Part shown: one piece after another, positions 54,896-64,000 of the stretch
Position numbering within the stretch: position 1 is the stretch's first letter
Layout: the number at the start of each line of letters is the position of its first letter
NCBI GenBank assembly: GCA_949128115.1
Contig: OX421963.1
Location: forward strand, 92,513,602-92,577,601
DNA: 64,000 nt
Reading direction: 5' to 3'
From: Anaspis maculata
Lineage: Eukaryota; Arthropoda; Insecta; Coleoptera; Scraptiidae
Notes under the pieces: generated by a model
Told to the model about the DNA's origin: nothing
Seen by the model: only the letters and a program-made list of their open reading frames with translations
Databases searched by the model: none
Translations under genes and position numbers: made by a program

Positions 54896-57800
54896 AAAAA
54901 TCTGTGAGGATCGGTGCCCACTTGAACGGCACAAAAGAACACAAAGAAAGACACACCGATATCTGCATCACTCGTACGGCCGTCAATTTGACATAGATAC
55001 CTTCAAAATTTGTCAGGCCGATGTGTGACAAAAATCTCAGGTTTATTGGTAGCTGAGGATATGAAATGAGCCAAAGGCAGGTTGAACGGCCAGGCCCGGG
55101 TTGTATCGGTCAGGAACAAGTTTAAAAATGTATAGTGCTCGTGCAGAAAATGGGGGAAAACTCCAACTTCACCAATGGTTCAATTCTATTGTGTTGCTTC
55201 CTGTCGAGTTTAGTTGAAATCCATTGGATAGATTTTGAATAATTGAATGGCTAATTACGCGTTACAACGCGACATTTGCATTCAAAGAAGGAAGTTTTCA
55301 ACGTGACGTGACCCTTCAGCGCTTTTGTAGAAAAGCAACTTGTGAATATTTCTTTCAATCGTCTTTTCACCTACTAAAGCTTATATCTACATTTTTTTCC
55401 GTAAGCATTCTACATGGCAATGATATTCAGTTAATCTATGCCTATAGCGATCCTAGCCTTTTGGTTGAAGTAAACACAGGACTAGACAATAATGGTTTCA
55501 ATTATTCATCGCGCCCCAACTTTTTGTAGGTCTAGGACAACGCAAACGACTTTGCTTACTATAATAGCAAACATATAGTACACGCCAGGTTGAAAATAGA
55601 CTGCCGCATTGTCTCACTTCTTTAGTATGTTCCATTGTACCTAAAATCCTTTCCAGGTTTTATATTTTATATATCTCCATATTGATTGTTGATTGTTGAT
55701 AATAAGACTTAGATCACCCCAAGAATATTACCAGTAGGCACCGATATTCAAAGTATCTATGTACTTCATGACCCACGTACATCAGCTCGTGTTCTGCGGT
55801 CTGCGGTAGGTAGGTAGTATACCTATACTTACTTTCAAGTAAATATCGAAGTGAATAATTTGGTTTGCGTAGTGTTTTGTTTTTTCACCTCCAGGTAGGT
55901 ACCTATAATAGTGAAAACGCCGGCTTTTATTGAGACTTCTCACGCGAAGTGCCCTCTTGATTTGAATTAACGTTGCTCTATATGCTCTTTGCGACGCTAC
56001 AGGTAGTCTGCGCTATAAATACCCGCTATGTGTGGCTACACGCGACATTTTCTCTCTGCGGATTCGTTTTAATTAATTAGGTATTTTTCTTTTGTAATCC
56101 TACACAGACATGTTTTCCACAAACTCAAACTGGTTTATGTTTGAAAAGTACAGGATGGTACAGGTAAGTACAAAATTAGGGAAACTGCTGTTATACGGCG
56201 TTCAGTCCGGTGACTATTCGCAAGGATTTTGAAAATCAATAGAGCATCATAAGAAGATGACTTTCTTTAGGTGAAACTGTCCTGAAGACGTATTCACGGA
56301 AATATATAGCTCTCCAGTTTACAGCATGTTGTGCCCTTGATGCGTACCTCTGCAAGTGTCACTTGAGCTGAGCTTTGCGACATGACTCACTCTACAGAGG
56401 ATGAGTCTTCACTGAGCATACTCTTTTTCATAATTATATTATTTCCTACATTAACTTACTATTTTTTGGTGATAATTTTGAATAAAATAGGTCTTATAGT
56501 GAAATTCAGTTACTCGCTCAGATCCTTTTTATTTGCGACTTTCGTCACATTTTAATAAATATTTGATTTTGCCGGGAACGATGTCATGTATCACCAGACC
56601 AGGAGTATGTCAGCGACTACAATAAAGCACCCGCAGAGGGCTGTCGAGTTGGATTAAAGTCAAGAATAAGACAGGAGCCAGGAGATGGCTGATGGTAACA
56701 AACAGACTCGAGGGATCGTAAACGCGTGTAGCCTCGAGGAGAAGCCGGGAATAATGGGATATGTTTTTGTTTCGCGGATGGTTGGGTAATTGTCGGTCCA
56801 GCGCATCCACCATTCTTCTATACTGCCGACATTTATATCTGACCCGTCGTAATTTTTATTTTATTATGCATTACATTCTGCCGAATAAATTCCGTTCAGG
56901 GATTGTTATGTTCGGACGTGACTGGGGGCGTTGTGAAAACCGAAAAAATGTGGATTGGTATTGAGGGTTGCAGTTGCCAAAATTCAGGTATCCAATGAAT
57001 AATATCTATTTTATTAAAACCAGGCTAGTCATGGCTGAGCAATAAATTACTGTGTATACTTTATAGAGCGTATGTATACCTGCTATAGCTGAAGTATCTC
57101 TGTATATTCATTCGACTAATAAAATTACGTTTACATTTCAGTCCCGCATCCGGCCGGCCTCATGAAATCAAATCTTCCCAGCACCCCCCCATCATCCCGC
57201 TCGCTCACGCCAACAAATCCTCTCTCTAACCCCCTACTTTCCTTGGAAACACACTTTGTGAAAAATCCGACGAAAAATCATTCACTTTACACACGCTTGC
57301 CAAATATTTATCTTACGGCAAACAGAATAAAATTCACTTATGCAAAGTCAAATTCAACGACACACATACGAGATTGAATCCCTGCGATTTTGTTTCGCGT
57401 ATAGGCATACGACGAGGACGCTCGCCCCCATATTAGACGCACCTACCATGAGAAATCCCGTCGGATTTCGCACGGTGATGATGCAAGTGAATGTGTTATT
57501 GTTGAAAGAAAACACGCCCGGCAAGAAAAAAGGAAAATCAGGCGCCCGCGAAAACTGGCGAAGGAAAGCGCGGAGAAAATGGGGATTTTTTACGGCCGAT
57601 CTGTTTTGTTCGCTTCTTTATTATTATTATTATGACATCAAAGAGCACAACAGCAACGCCTGAAGGTGTGACGTCACTATGCATCCCTTATGAACTCAGT
57701 CCCGTCTGTTTTTGCCGCGCCTTCGGGATATAAGAACTTTTATGCTTACATGAAAACTGCTTTTAGCCAAATGGTTTCAGGCAGATGGTTCAGGCACGGT

Positions 57801-59159
57801 TTCACCGGGCTCGGCTAAGGGATAGAACCCAAGATTTTAATCGGGATGAAACCAGAAGACAAAGCTCACAAACTTGCTTCTACATCAAAAAGCACTGGTG
57901 GCTCTTTAGCTTTCGCGTAATCAACATTTACCTATCATATTTTAGAACTCTGGTAGAAAGATGGAAAATCAAAGTTCTTCCTCGGGAGCTTTTGATTAAT
58001 GAGAATTGACCAAAATCTGACGGGCACATTCCAACTATAAATTATACTTACGTACCAAGTTTAAAAACTGAGTCGAATCAGCAATGGCTTGGCAGTTATC
58101 GCGGCATATTACAGAGGGTCGGACAGACAGATAAGGCCCACCTATAATGAGTCTTATAGTGCAAATCAAGCTTCATCTATTCAAAAGAAGTTGAACTCGT
58201 CGACCGCAAGCCGTATCAAGCAGAACGAAAAACGAAAAATGTCCAGTTTTCAGTTTCAATGGCATAAAGAATTTAGAAGCCGACTTTTGAACGGTTTAGT
58301 ACGGAAACCGTTCACTGTTACTTTCAGCCCATTTTTATTTAGACTTTCACTGGTGACGAAACACATCGCATTCGCTTCTAATGACATTTTCACGTCGACT
58401 AGGGTGAGGGCCGTTGCTAGAAACCCTTTCAATTCTGAGGAATGAATTTAAGAATGTGGTACCATTTTTCTCTACACACGCACGGTTTATGGAACAAGGG
58501 GGGCTACAAATGTATGTGTATAACTGTAAAATAATATTGTGGGCAGCTCGAGGCGTAGAGATATTTTGGTCCTTTGACAAAATCTTTGATTCAAAAGATC
58601 AGCCTTGTCATACATAAGGGAAATGCTGCATCAATTTTGGCAATACTCTTCCCTCAAAAATCATTTGAAGATATGTATTATCACTATTATTATTATCATT
58701 ATTACATACCTAGACGGGAGGCGGAGCCTGTGGGCTGTCTTTGCCCTCCTCAGTATTGATGCATTTACTGTCAAGAGAATGTATACTGTTTCATTTTGAT
58801 TTAGCTTGGTTCAGGTAATACCGAGAGTAATACTGATTTACCCACACATTGTTTGATTGGATGCATTATTCCTGCATTTTTCTTCTGAAGCTACCATTTC
58901 TTCATTTTCCCGCGGAGTGGGTAATGAGTCACTTCCCGCCCTCTAACATGATATGTAATGGATCAATTATCATAGTGGTTTTAAGTAATAGGTATTTTCG
59001 ATACGACAGCGCGTTTTCAGACCTGAGGCCGTGTTTGCTAGAAACGAGGCGGAGCCGAGTGTACCTCCGAACGTTGATCATGGAACTTTTCACCAGTTCT
59101 CCGGAAAATTCCATAATAATCGCGGCATATGGCTTCGAGTCGGCTCTCTAACAATCCAA
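54896..59159. other. 4.3 kb without a recognisable gene
   Basis: No open frame shows a known motif, on either strand. A repeat fragment at about 55120-55260 (TTGTGTTGCTTCC, AATCCATTGGATAGATTTTG) matches 20040-20130. TAGGTA-rich words (55806-55830, 55895-55910) and a run of TTA units (57618-57630) are simple repeats. The sequence around 58080-58140 resembles 21340-21395. The part 55600-57700 may be the least repetitive in the window, and host regulatory or intronic sequence is possible. Confidence 0.4.
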
Positions 59160-59382
59160 CACTTTTCGGGTGTATTTATCAGCGTGTTCTAGAGCGGCAC
59201 CTCCGCCAATTGGGCGGATGTATCTTACTTGGTCATTGGGATCTCCAGTTATTTCAAATGGTCTAGACTATCGCGTATGCCGTCGAATGCACTGGAGCTT
59301 CACAACTCGTGACACTGTGCACGAACGGTGTAGAAGAACCGCGTGTGCCCTCGGTTGCACGAGAGAAACGCCACTCGTAACA
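59160..59382 (-). repeat. LTR fragment, gypsy-2-like
   Basis: On the minus strand it starts TGTTACGAGTGGCG at 59382 and holds the conserved U3 block CATCCGCCCAATTGGCGG and AGGTGCC (about 59200-59222), followed by a TATA-like GATAAATACA. It has the same layout as 21740-22010. No internal retroelement sequence is adjacent. Its left extent is uncertain. Confidence 0.65.
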
Positions 59383-59473
59383 ATACACACCCAGGCAACA
59401 CACTTTCGTTCAATAAACTTTTTTTTTGTCAGAAACTGAAGAAATATACGGTAGATGGTAAACGTGTAATCAA

Positions 59474-59696
59474 TGTCAGAATGTCCGCGACTTAAACCAA
59501 TATATTGGTCAATTGTTCAGTGTAATTTTTACGTTTTTATCATATATGTAAACTACCAACAATAAACGTATAAATTCAACCTTCATTCAATGTCAGAACG
59601 TTGCCAACTTATACCAAAATTATTTGTGTAATTTATACGTTTTCATCATCTATGTAAACTACCATCAATAATCGTATAAATGCAACCTTTATGCAA
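59474..59696 (+). repeat. Two tandem units of about 110 bp
   Basis: Unit one begins AATGTCAGAATGTCCGCGAC (59474) and unit two AATGTCAGAACGTTGCCAAC (59590). Both continue with TATGTAAACTACCA(A/T)CAATAA and GTATAAAT(T/G)CAACCTT. The second unit is about 10 bases shorter. Confidence 0.8.
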
Positions 59697-59770
59697 CTCT
59701 CAGGACACCTAAACGATATCCACAATAAAGTGGCGGGATAGGGGAAGTGGAGGATACCACCAAGACACCA

Positions 59771-59913
59771 GGGGCCTTATTCTTGAAACGGGGAACAAAG
59801 TTCTCATGCGGTGTTGCCATGCAAGGAGAGCTATGATTGGCCCTTGCCTAGCAACTCCTAGCAACAGCAACTACACATGTGGACTCTGTTCCCCGTTTCA
59901 AAAATAGGGCCCC
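59771..59913. mobile_element. 143-bp hairpin MITE-like sequence
   Basis: GGGGCCTTATTCTTGAAACG with GGGAACA (59771-59797) is mirrored by TGTTCCCCGTTTCAAAAATA with GGGCCCC at the right end. The loop is about 85 bases and non-coding. A clear target duplication is not visible. It lies inside the CCCAGG element. Confidence 0.7.
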
Positions 59914-60968
59914 AGAAGGTATCCACGAATGATTAGAAGTAGGTGTTTAGGACCCCTTTGCCTTGACAAAGACAGTTTGGAATTTGGATGAGTGCAGCCG
60001 GCAGCGGAGCATTTGTCTCTGGCTTCTACGCTACCATTTGAAAGCTCTATGAGTTACCGGAAACGTGTCATGTACAATGACTGCACCTTGCACGTGTAGT
60101 GCGTATGAACAGGATTGGTATCTGTTGCTGTAGGCGGTGGCCGTCAAATCGCCTATACTAAAGCGGCGTACGCCGCGCTAGTGAGAGGGATACTACCGCG
60201 GCCGCTCGGTGGCTCGCGGAACTAACCCGCGCGTATTGGATGCGGAGGCTGATGCAGGAGGAAAAACCGAGCGAGCGGCTTTGCTAAACCCGCCCGGATG
60301 GCTGGTTTATTACACGTTTCTGTTCCACTTGATCTAAACGTCGATGCTATACGTGAAAAATGTGGATAAAAACCACCAATAAATAGCCATAACATGGTTC
60401 ACATTTCATTTATTCAAAATGTATATTATACCTGGATGTCATTTGTTTAAAATCCATATAAATTAAATTATTTTTCAAGAAAATAGTTCGAACATTTATT
60501 TTAAATGTGGAATATACATTCTTATTCAACCTGAAAAAAACGTTTTTGCAGTTCGTGAAATATACCTATTTAAATCATGGACAAGAATGGTTCACGTTTG
60601 ATTTGTTAAAGTCGTTGAATAAACTATGATATTATTCGTTTAAATTCAATAGATAATAAATTAAATTTACAAAAATGGGTTTTTGCATACGTTTCTAAAA
60701 CGATTTCCAATCGTTTAGTTATAAATTCGTTTAATATAAACGTTTATGCGATATACCGGATGTTTATAAACGTCTGTGATCGCATCGCCTTTGGAATCCG
60801 CTCTCGATCACTACAATTGCGCCTGTTACTACGTTTTTCGGCCTGACCCAAGCCTGCCGCGATCACATTCTCTTATAAACACCCCGTACCTTTACCAGAC
60901 TTAAACCAAAAATATACCGATTATACGTTGAATAAACGTTTATTAAACTAACGTGTGTTGCCTGGGCA

Positions 60969-62782
60969 CAGGGTACCGGAATAATTGCAACAAAATTGAC
61001 AAGGAGATAGAAAATTGAAAAATTAGGCGACTTTCCTAATAAAAATACCATCGGAAACGTAATAACGGAGATACAGGCCTTCAAAGTTGGTTTTTGATAA
61101 CAGTTTTTTTTAATAACATTTTTGAACCGTTCAACCGATTTCATTCGAACTCGGTCCAAAGTTCACTAAAATAGGTCTCTATTGAACAATGATACACATT
61201 TCATCAAACATTTTTAGGGGCGAAGATAATAGGGGGGCACTTTCCCCCTTTTGCCTCTATTTTCAACCTCTCTGGATATTTCTTGAAATGGTTTCAATTT
61301 TTGAATTCAACGTTCAATTTAGAGAGAAAAGTTCCGATTGCAAAATTTTTATTCGAGGCTTCGTTTTGAAGATATTTGGAATTGAAACATTGTGGACAGA
61401 GAGCTGGTGCCTCAAAACTTACGTCATAAGGTACATGATTTTAACCCTGTAGGTCTAATGTGCGTTGATAGGGTTGTTGAAATTTTCTTTGTCAAACATG
61501 TCAGACGGGGCTTTAGGCTTGTCAATTTTCGAAAAATGTCAAAAATTTATGTCATAAGGTACATGAATGAAACCAACAGGCTTTTGTGTGGGAACATCTC
61601 CTCAATCAAAAATCGGGTCATGAGACAAAACTTTTGGGGGCTCTCGGTCCATAAGACAAGTTTGAAATTTTCAAAAAAGGCCAAAATTCACCTCCTCCTG
61701 GAGCCTCCTTCCTTTGGCATAATTTTAGGAATGAAAACCGATTCTTGAATGATTTTTTAGGCAGGTTCTGAATCTGTCCACCAAAATTTTTAATGTTACA
61801 TCGCTTACAGGGTGCAACATCGAAAAATTTTTCTCAAATCGTACACCCTGTATTTTAACATGAAAATCGATTCCGTTTTTCATCCTGATTACAAATATAT
61901 ATATCACACTTGATGGGTTAGTCAACAAAACGCCTGTGAAAAAATTGATAAATTTTGGTCCTTTTTTGAAAATTTCAAAAAAAAGCCCTCAAAAATTTGA
62001 TCTCACGACCAGATTTTTGATCAAGGGGATGTTCTCACACAAAACCCAATAGGTTTCATCCATGTACCTAATGACGTGAATTTTTGGCCATTTTTTCGAA
62101 AATTGACAGGCTCATACCAGCCTAAAGCCCCCGGTCTGACATGTACCTGAGACAAAGCAATTTTTGACAACCTTATCAACGCACATTAGACCTACAGGGT
62201 TCAAATCATGTACCTTATGATGTGATGTAAGTTTTGAGGCACCAGCTCCCTGTCCATTGGAAAACATCTCAAAATCGCCTTCCAGGGCCCATTTTTTTCC
62301 CTTAAAACTTCATGTTTCTTAGCAAAAATGGTGGTTTATCAACCTAAAACACCTGGAACTCTCATTTCACTTGAGGAATCTTGAGTTTTCTGGAATTTTA
62401 ATTTTCAAGGCCTTTGAAAGTGGTCTTTTCGATACGTCTTCCGAAGTTTCAAACCCAAATATCTCGAAGATGAAGCCTCTAATCAAAATTTTGCAAGAGT
62501 AACTTGACCAGTTCCAAAAACATTCAGGGGGGTGAAAAATGTTTGATAAAATGCGTTATCATTGTTTGATAGAGACCTGTTTTAGTCAACTTTTGTTCAA
62601 ATTTGAATAAAGTTGGTTCAGCGGTTCAAAAGTTATGCAAAAAAGACTGTTTTGAAGAAACAACTTTGAAGGCCTGTATCTCCGTTATCACGTTTGCGAG
62701 AGTATTTTGATCAAGGAAGTCCCCTTATTTTTCAATTTTCCAATTCCCTGTAAATTTTATTGCATTCATTTCGGGACACCTG
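60969..62782. mobile_element. 1814-bp palindromic element of the CAGGG family
   Basis: The ends CAGGGTACCGGAATAATTGC and, read inwards from the right, CAGGTGTCCCGAAATGAATG correspond. The arms of about 900 bases are inverted copies with a centre near 61860. Markers are ACCCTGTAGGTCTAATGTGC and GAACCGTTCAACCGATTTC. TA follows on the right (62783-62784); the left side reads CA, so the target duplication is imperfect. The interior words are shared with 20262-21306. Confidence 0.82.
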
Positions 62783-62784
62783 TA

Positions 62785-63285
62785 CAAGGTGTTTCCAAAA
62801 TGGTGATACAAACTTCTAGGGGAGATTCCCCATCAAAAATGGACCAGGAAAAAATATATCTTTGATTGTCCTGAAATACTTCGTTGAAAAGTTCAGGTTG
62901 AATATTCAAAAAACCGATTTTTTGACATAACTTTTGAACCGTTTAACCGACTTTGTTCAAATTTGAATCAAAGTTAACTGAAATAAGTCTCTATCGAACA
63001 ATAGTAACGCGTTCCAGAAAAAAAATTCAGAGGCGTAGATAATGAGGGGTGTCTTCATTTTTTCCCCCTATTTTTCACCCCCCCTAGCAATTTTCCCACA
63101 TTGTTCTAATTTTTGAATTCTACGTTCGATTTAGAAAAAAAAGCTACTCCTGCAAAATTTTAAGTAGAGGTTTCATTCTCGAGATATTTGGGTTTGAAAC
63201 TTTGTAAAACATCTTGAAATCGCCACTTTCAATGACCCCATTTTTTTTCTCTGAAAACTTCTCGTTTCTCAGAAAAAATAGTGGT
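62785..63285 (+). mobile_element. Half of a further CAGGG-family palindrome
   Basis: It starts TA-CAAGGTGTTTCC and then shares with the neighbouring elements the phrases ACTTTTGAACCG, ATTTTTGAATTCTACGTTCG and GAGATATTTGGG, ending TAGTGGTTTATCCA. Only one arm is present. The sequence then switches to LINE coding sequence at 63286, so the other arm has been lost or the LINE joins by recombination. Confidence 0.75.
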
Positions 63286-64000
63286 TTATCCATTGCTGCT
63301 CATCCACCCCTTCGCTTCTCGAAGTGTCACGTTCATTGCCCCATCAACATCGTCACTTGATGGACCGCTTAGCAAAAAACTCGTATCATCCGCGAAGAGG
63401 AATGTGTTGGCATTTGGGAAGTTAATCGGCAGATCGTTGATGTAGATCAGGAACAGCAGCGGCTCCAGAATGCTTCCCTGAGGTACTCCATGTTTGGTAG
63501 TTCTCCTACCCGAGATTTTGCCCCTCCAGTGAATCATCTGGGATCTGTCAGCTAGATATGATCTGATGAGGTCATTGGCAATCCCCCTAATTCCGTAGTA
63601 TTCCAGTTTGCGGAGAAGTACTTCATGGTTGATGGTATCGAAGGCCTTAGATATATCACAGCAAAGCAATAACACCTCTTTTTTTGTCGAGGGGCTCTTC
63701 CATTGCCGCAAGCAAGGCACTCAGAGCAGTTACAATGGACCGTCCAGCTCTGAAACCATGCTGACTGTCACTCCAGAACTCATGCCTCTCAAAGTAATTC
63801 AGTATCCTGGTTTTCACAGCAGATTCCCATATTTTAGTTAGAGCTGGTAGGATTGATATAGGTCTAAAATTTTCGCATACGTTTGGGTCTCCTTTCTTGA
63901 ATATTGGGACCACTCTAGCAACTTTAAGGTGTGATGGGAACACTCCTTCTTCGAAACATTTATTGATAACTGACGCAATCGGATTCGCAACCTCTTCCGC
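63286..64000 (-). pseudogene. jockey-like LINE reverse transcriptase, N-terminal part
   Basis: From the right edge the minus-strand frames give VARVVPIFKKGDPNVCENFR, PISILPALTKIWESA and SDSQHGFRAGRSIVTALSAL. After a frame break near 63690 come LLLCCDISKAFDTINHEVLL, GVPQGSILEPLLFLIYINDL and FLFADDTSFLLSG with the catalytic FADD. It ends at EAKGWMSSNG (63286), so the post-catalytic region is missing; a fragment of the same type is at 2395-3382. The window edge cuts the N terminus and endonuclease. The frame break makes it a pseudogene. Confidence 0.92.

Larger units (their letters stand above)
59390..60966. mobile_element. 1577-bp element with CCCAGGCAACACAC ends, CACA duplication
   Basis: The left end CCCAGGCAACACAC is mirrored by GTGTGTTGCCTGGG ending at 60966. 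Matching continues inwards with GTT(C/T)AATAAAC. CACA flanks it on both sides (59386-59389, 60967-60970). The interior is rich in variants of the phrase AAACGTTTATA and holds a tandem duplication, a small hairpin and a CpG-rich patch (60150-60300), but no coding region. It is probably a non-autonomous DNA transposon. The superfamily is not certain. Confidence 0.75.

Noticed and set aside
56008..56025. CTATAAATACCC, a TATA-box-like sequence
   Set aside because: No initiator, transcript or gene downstream can be supported, and such words are common in AT-rich DNA.
57162..57663. Possible host exon after TTACATTTCAG at 57132-57142
   Set aside because: The acceptor-like site is not followed by a frame with recognisable similarity or a plausible donor; support is too weak.
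1..64000. CRISPR array, bacterial operon or prophage
   Set aside because: No regularly spaced short repeats; all coding regions are eukaryotic transposon genes, and polyadenylation-type tails and a SINE are present.

Overview
The window looks like a transposon graveyard from an insect-like arthropod genome. I recognise no host gene, rRNA or true tRNA gene. The evidence for an arthropod is the mix of dead element types: Ty3/gypsy and BEL/Pao LTR elements, APE-type and jockey-like LINEs, a tRNA-derived SINE, a Tc1-like DD34E transposase, hAT-type MITEs, and many long palindromic (foldback) elements that duplicate TA. The order of insect is not decidable by eye. Every coding region I can name belongs to an element, and nearly all carry stops, frameshifts or deletions.

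Layout. 0.5-8.5 kb: a minus-strand gypsy element (protease, RT, RNase H, integrase) split by a 1.08-kb palindromic element in RT and by a 3.7-kb composite of LINE pieces, one of which holds a SINE. 9.3-12.8 kb: a second gypsy element with 526-bp LTR, tRNA-type primer site, gag, protease and half of RT, deleted straight into its 3' LTR and flanked by a perfect GTAT duplication. 14.5-25.8 kb: nested palindromes, LTR fragments and MITEs. 25.9-28.7 kb: a palindrome with a Tc1-like element sitting exactly in its dyad centre. 29.9-31.6 kb: another palindrome. 33.3-37.4 kb: a LINE copy followed by a BEL/Pao pol remnant. 39-40.2 kb: gypsy scraps, a perfect 89-bp-arm palindrome and a hAT MITE. 41.4-51.5 kb: a chain of large palindromes, the first 5 kb long with a cysteine-rich coding tail in both arms. 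51.5-54.9 kb: a longer minus-strand copy of the 33-kb LINE. 59.1-64 kb: an LTR, a CCCAGG-ended element, two foldback elements and a jockey-like RT packed end to end.

The most striking signal is how much of the DNA is palindromic, and that TA-duplicating elements twice landed exactly at the symmetry centre of an older palindrome (TA at 15310 and at 26466). This suggests that hairpin tips or cruciform centres act as insertion targets. No operon-like cooperation between genes exists here; the relationships are those of nesting, truncation and relative age.
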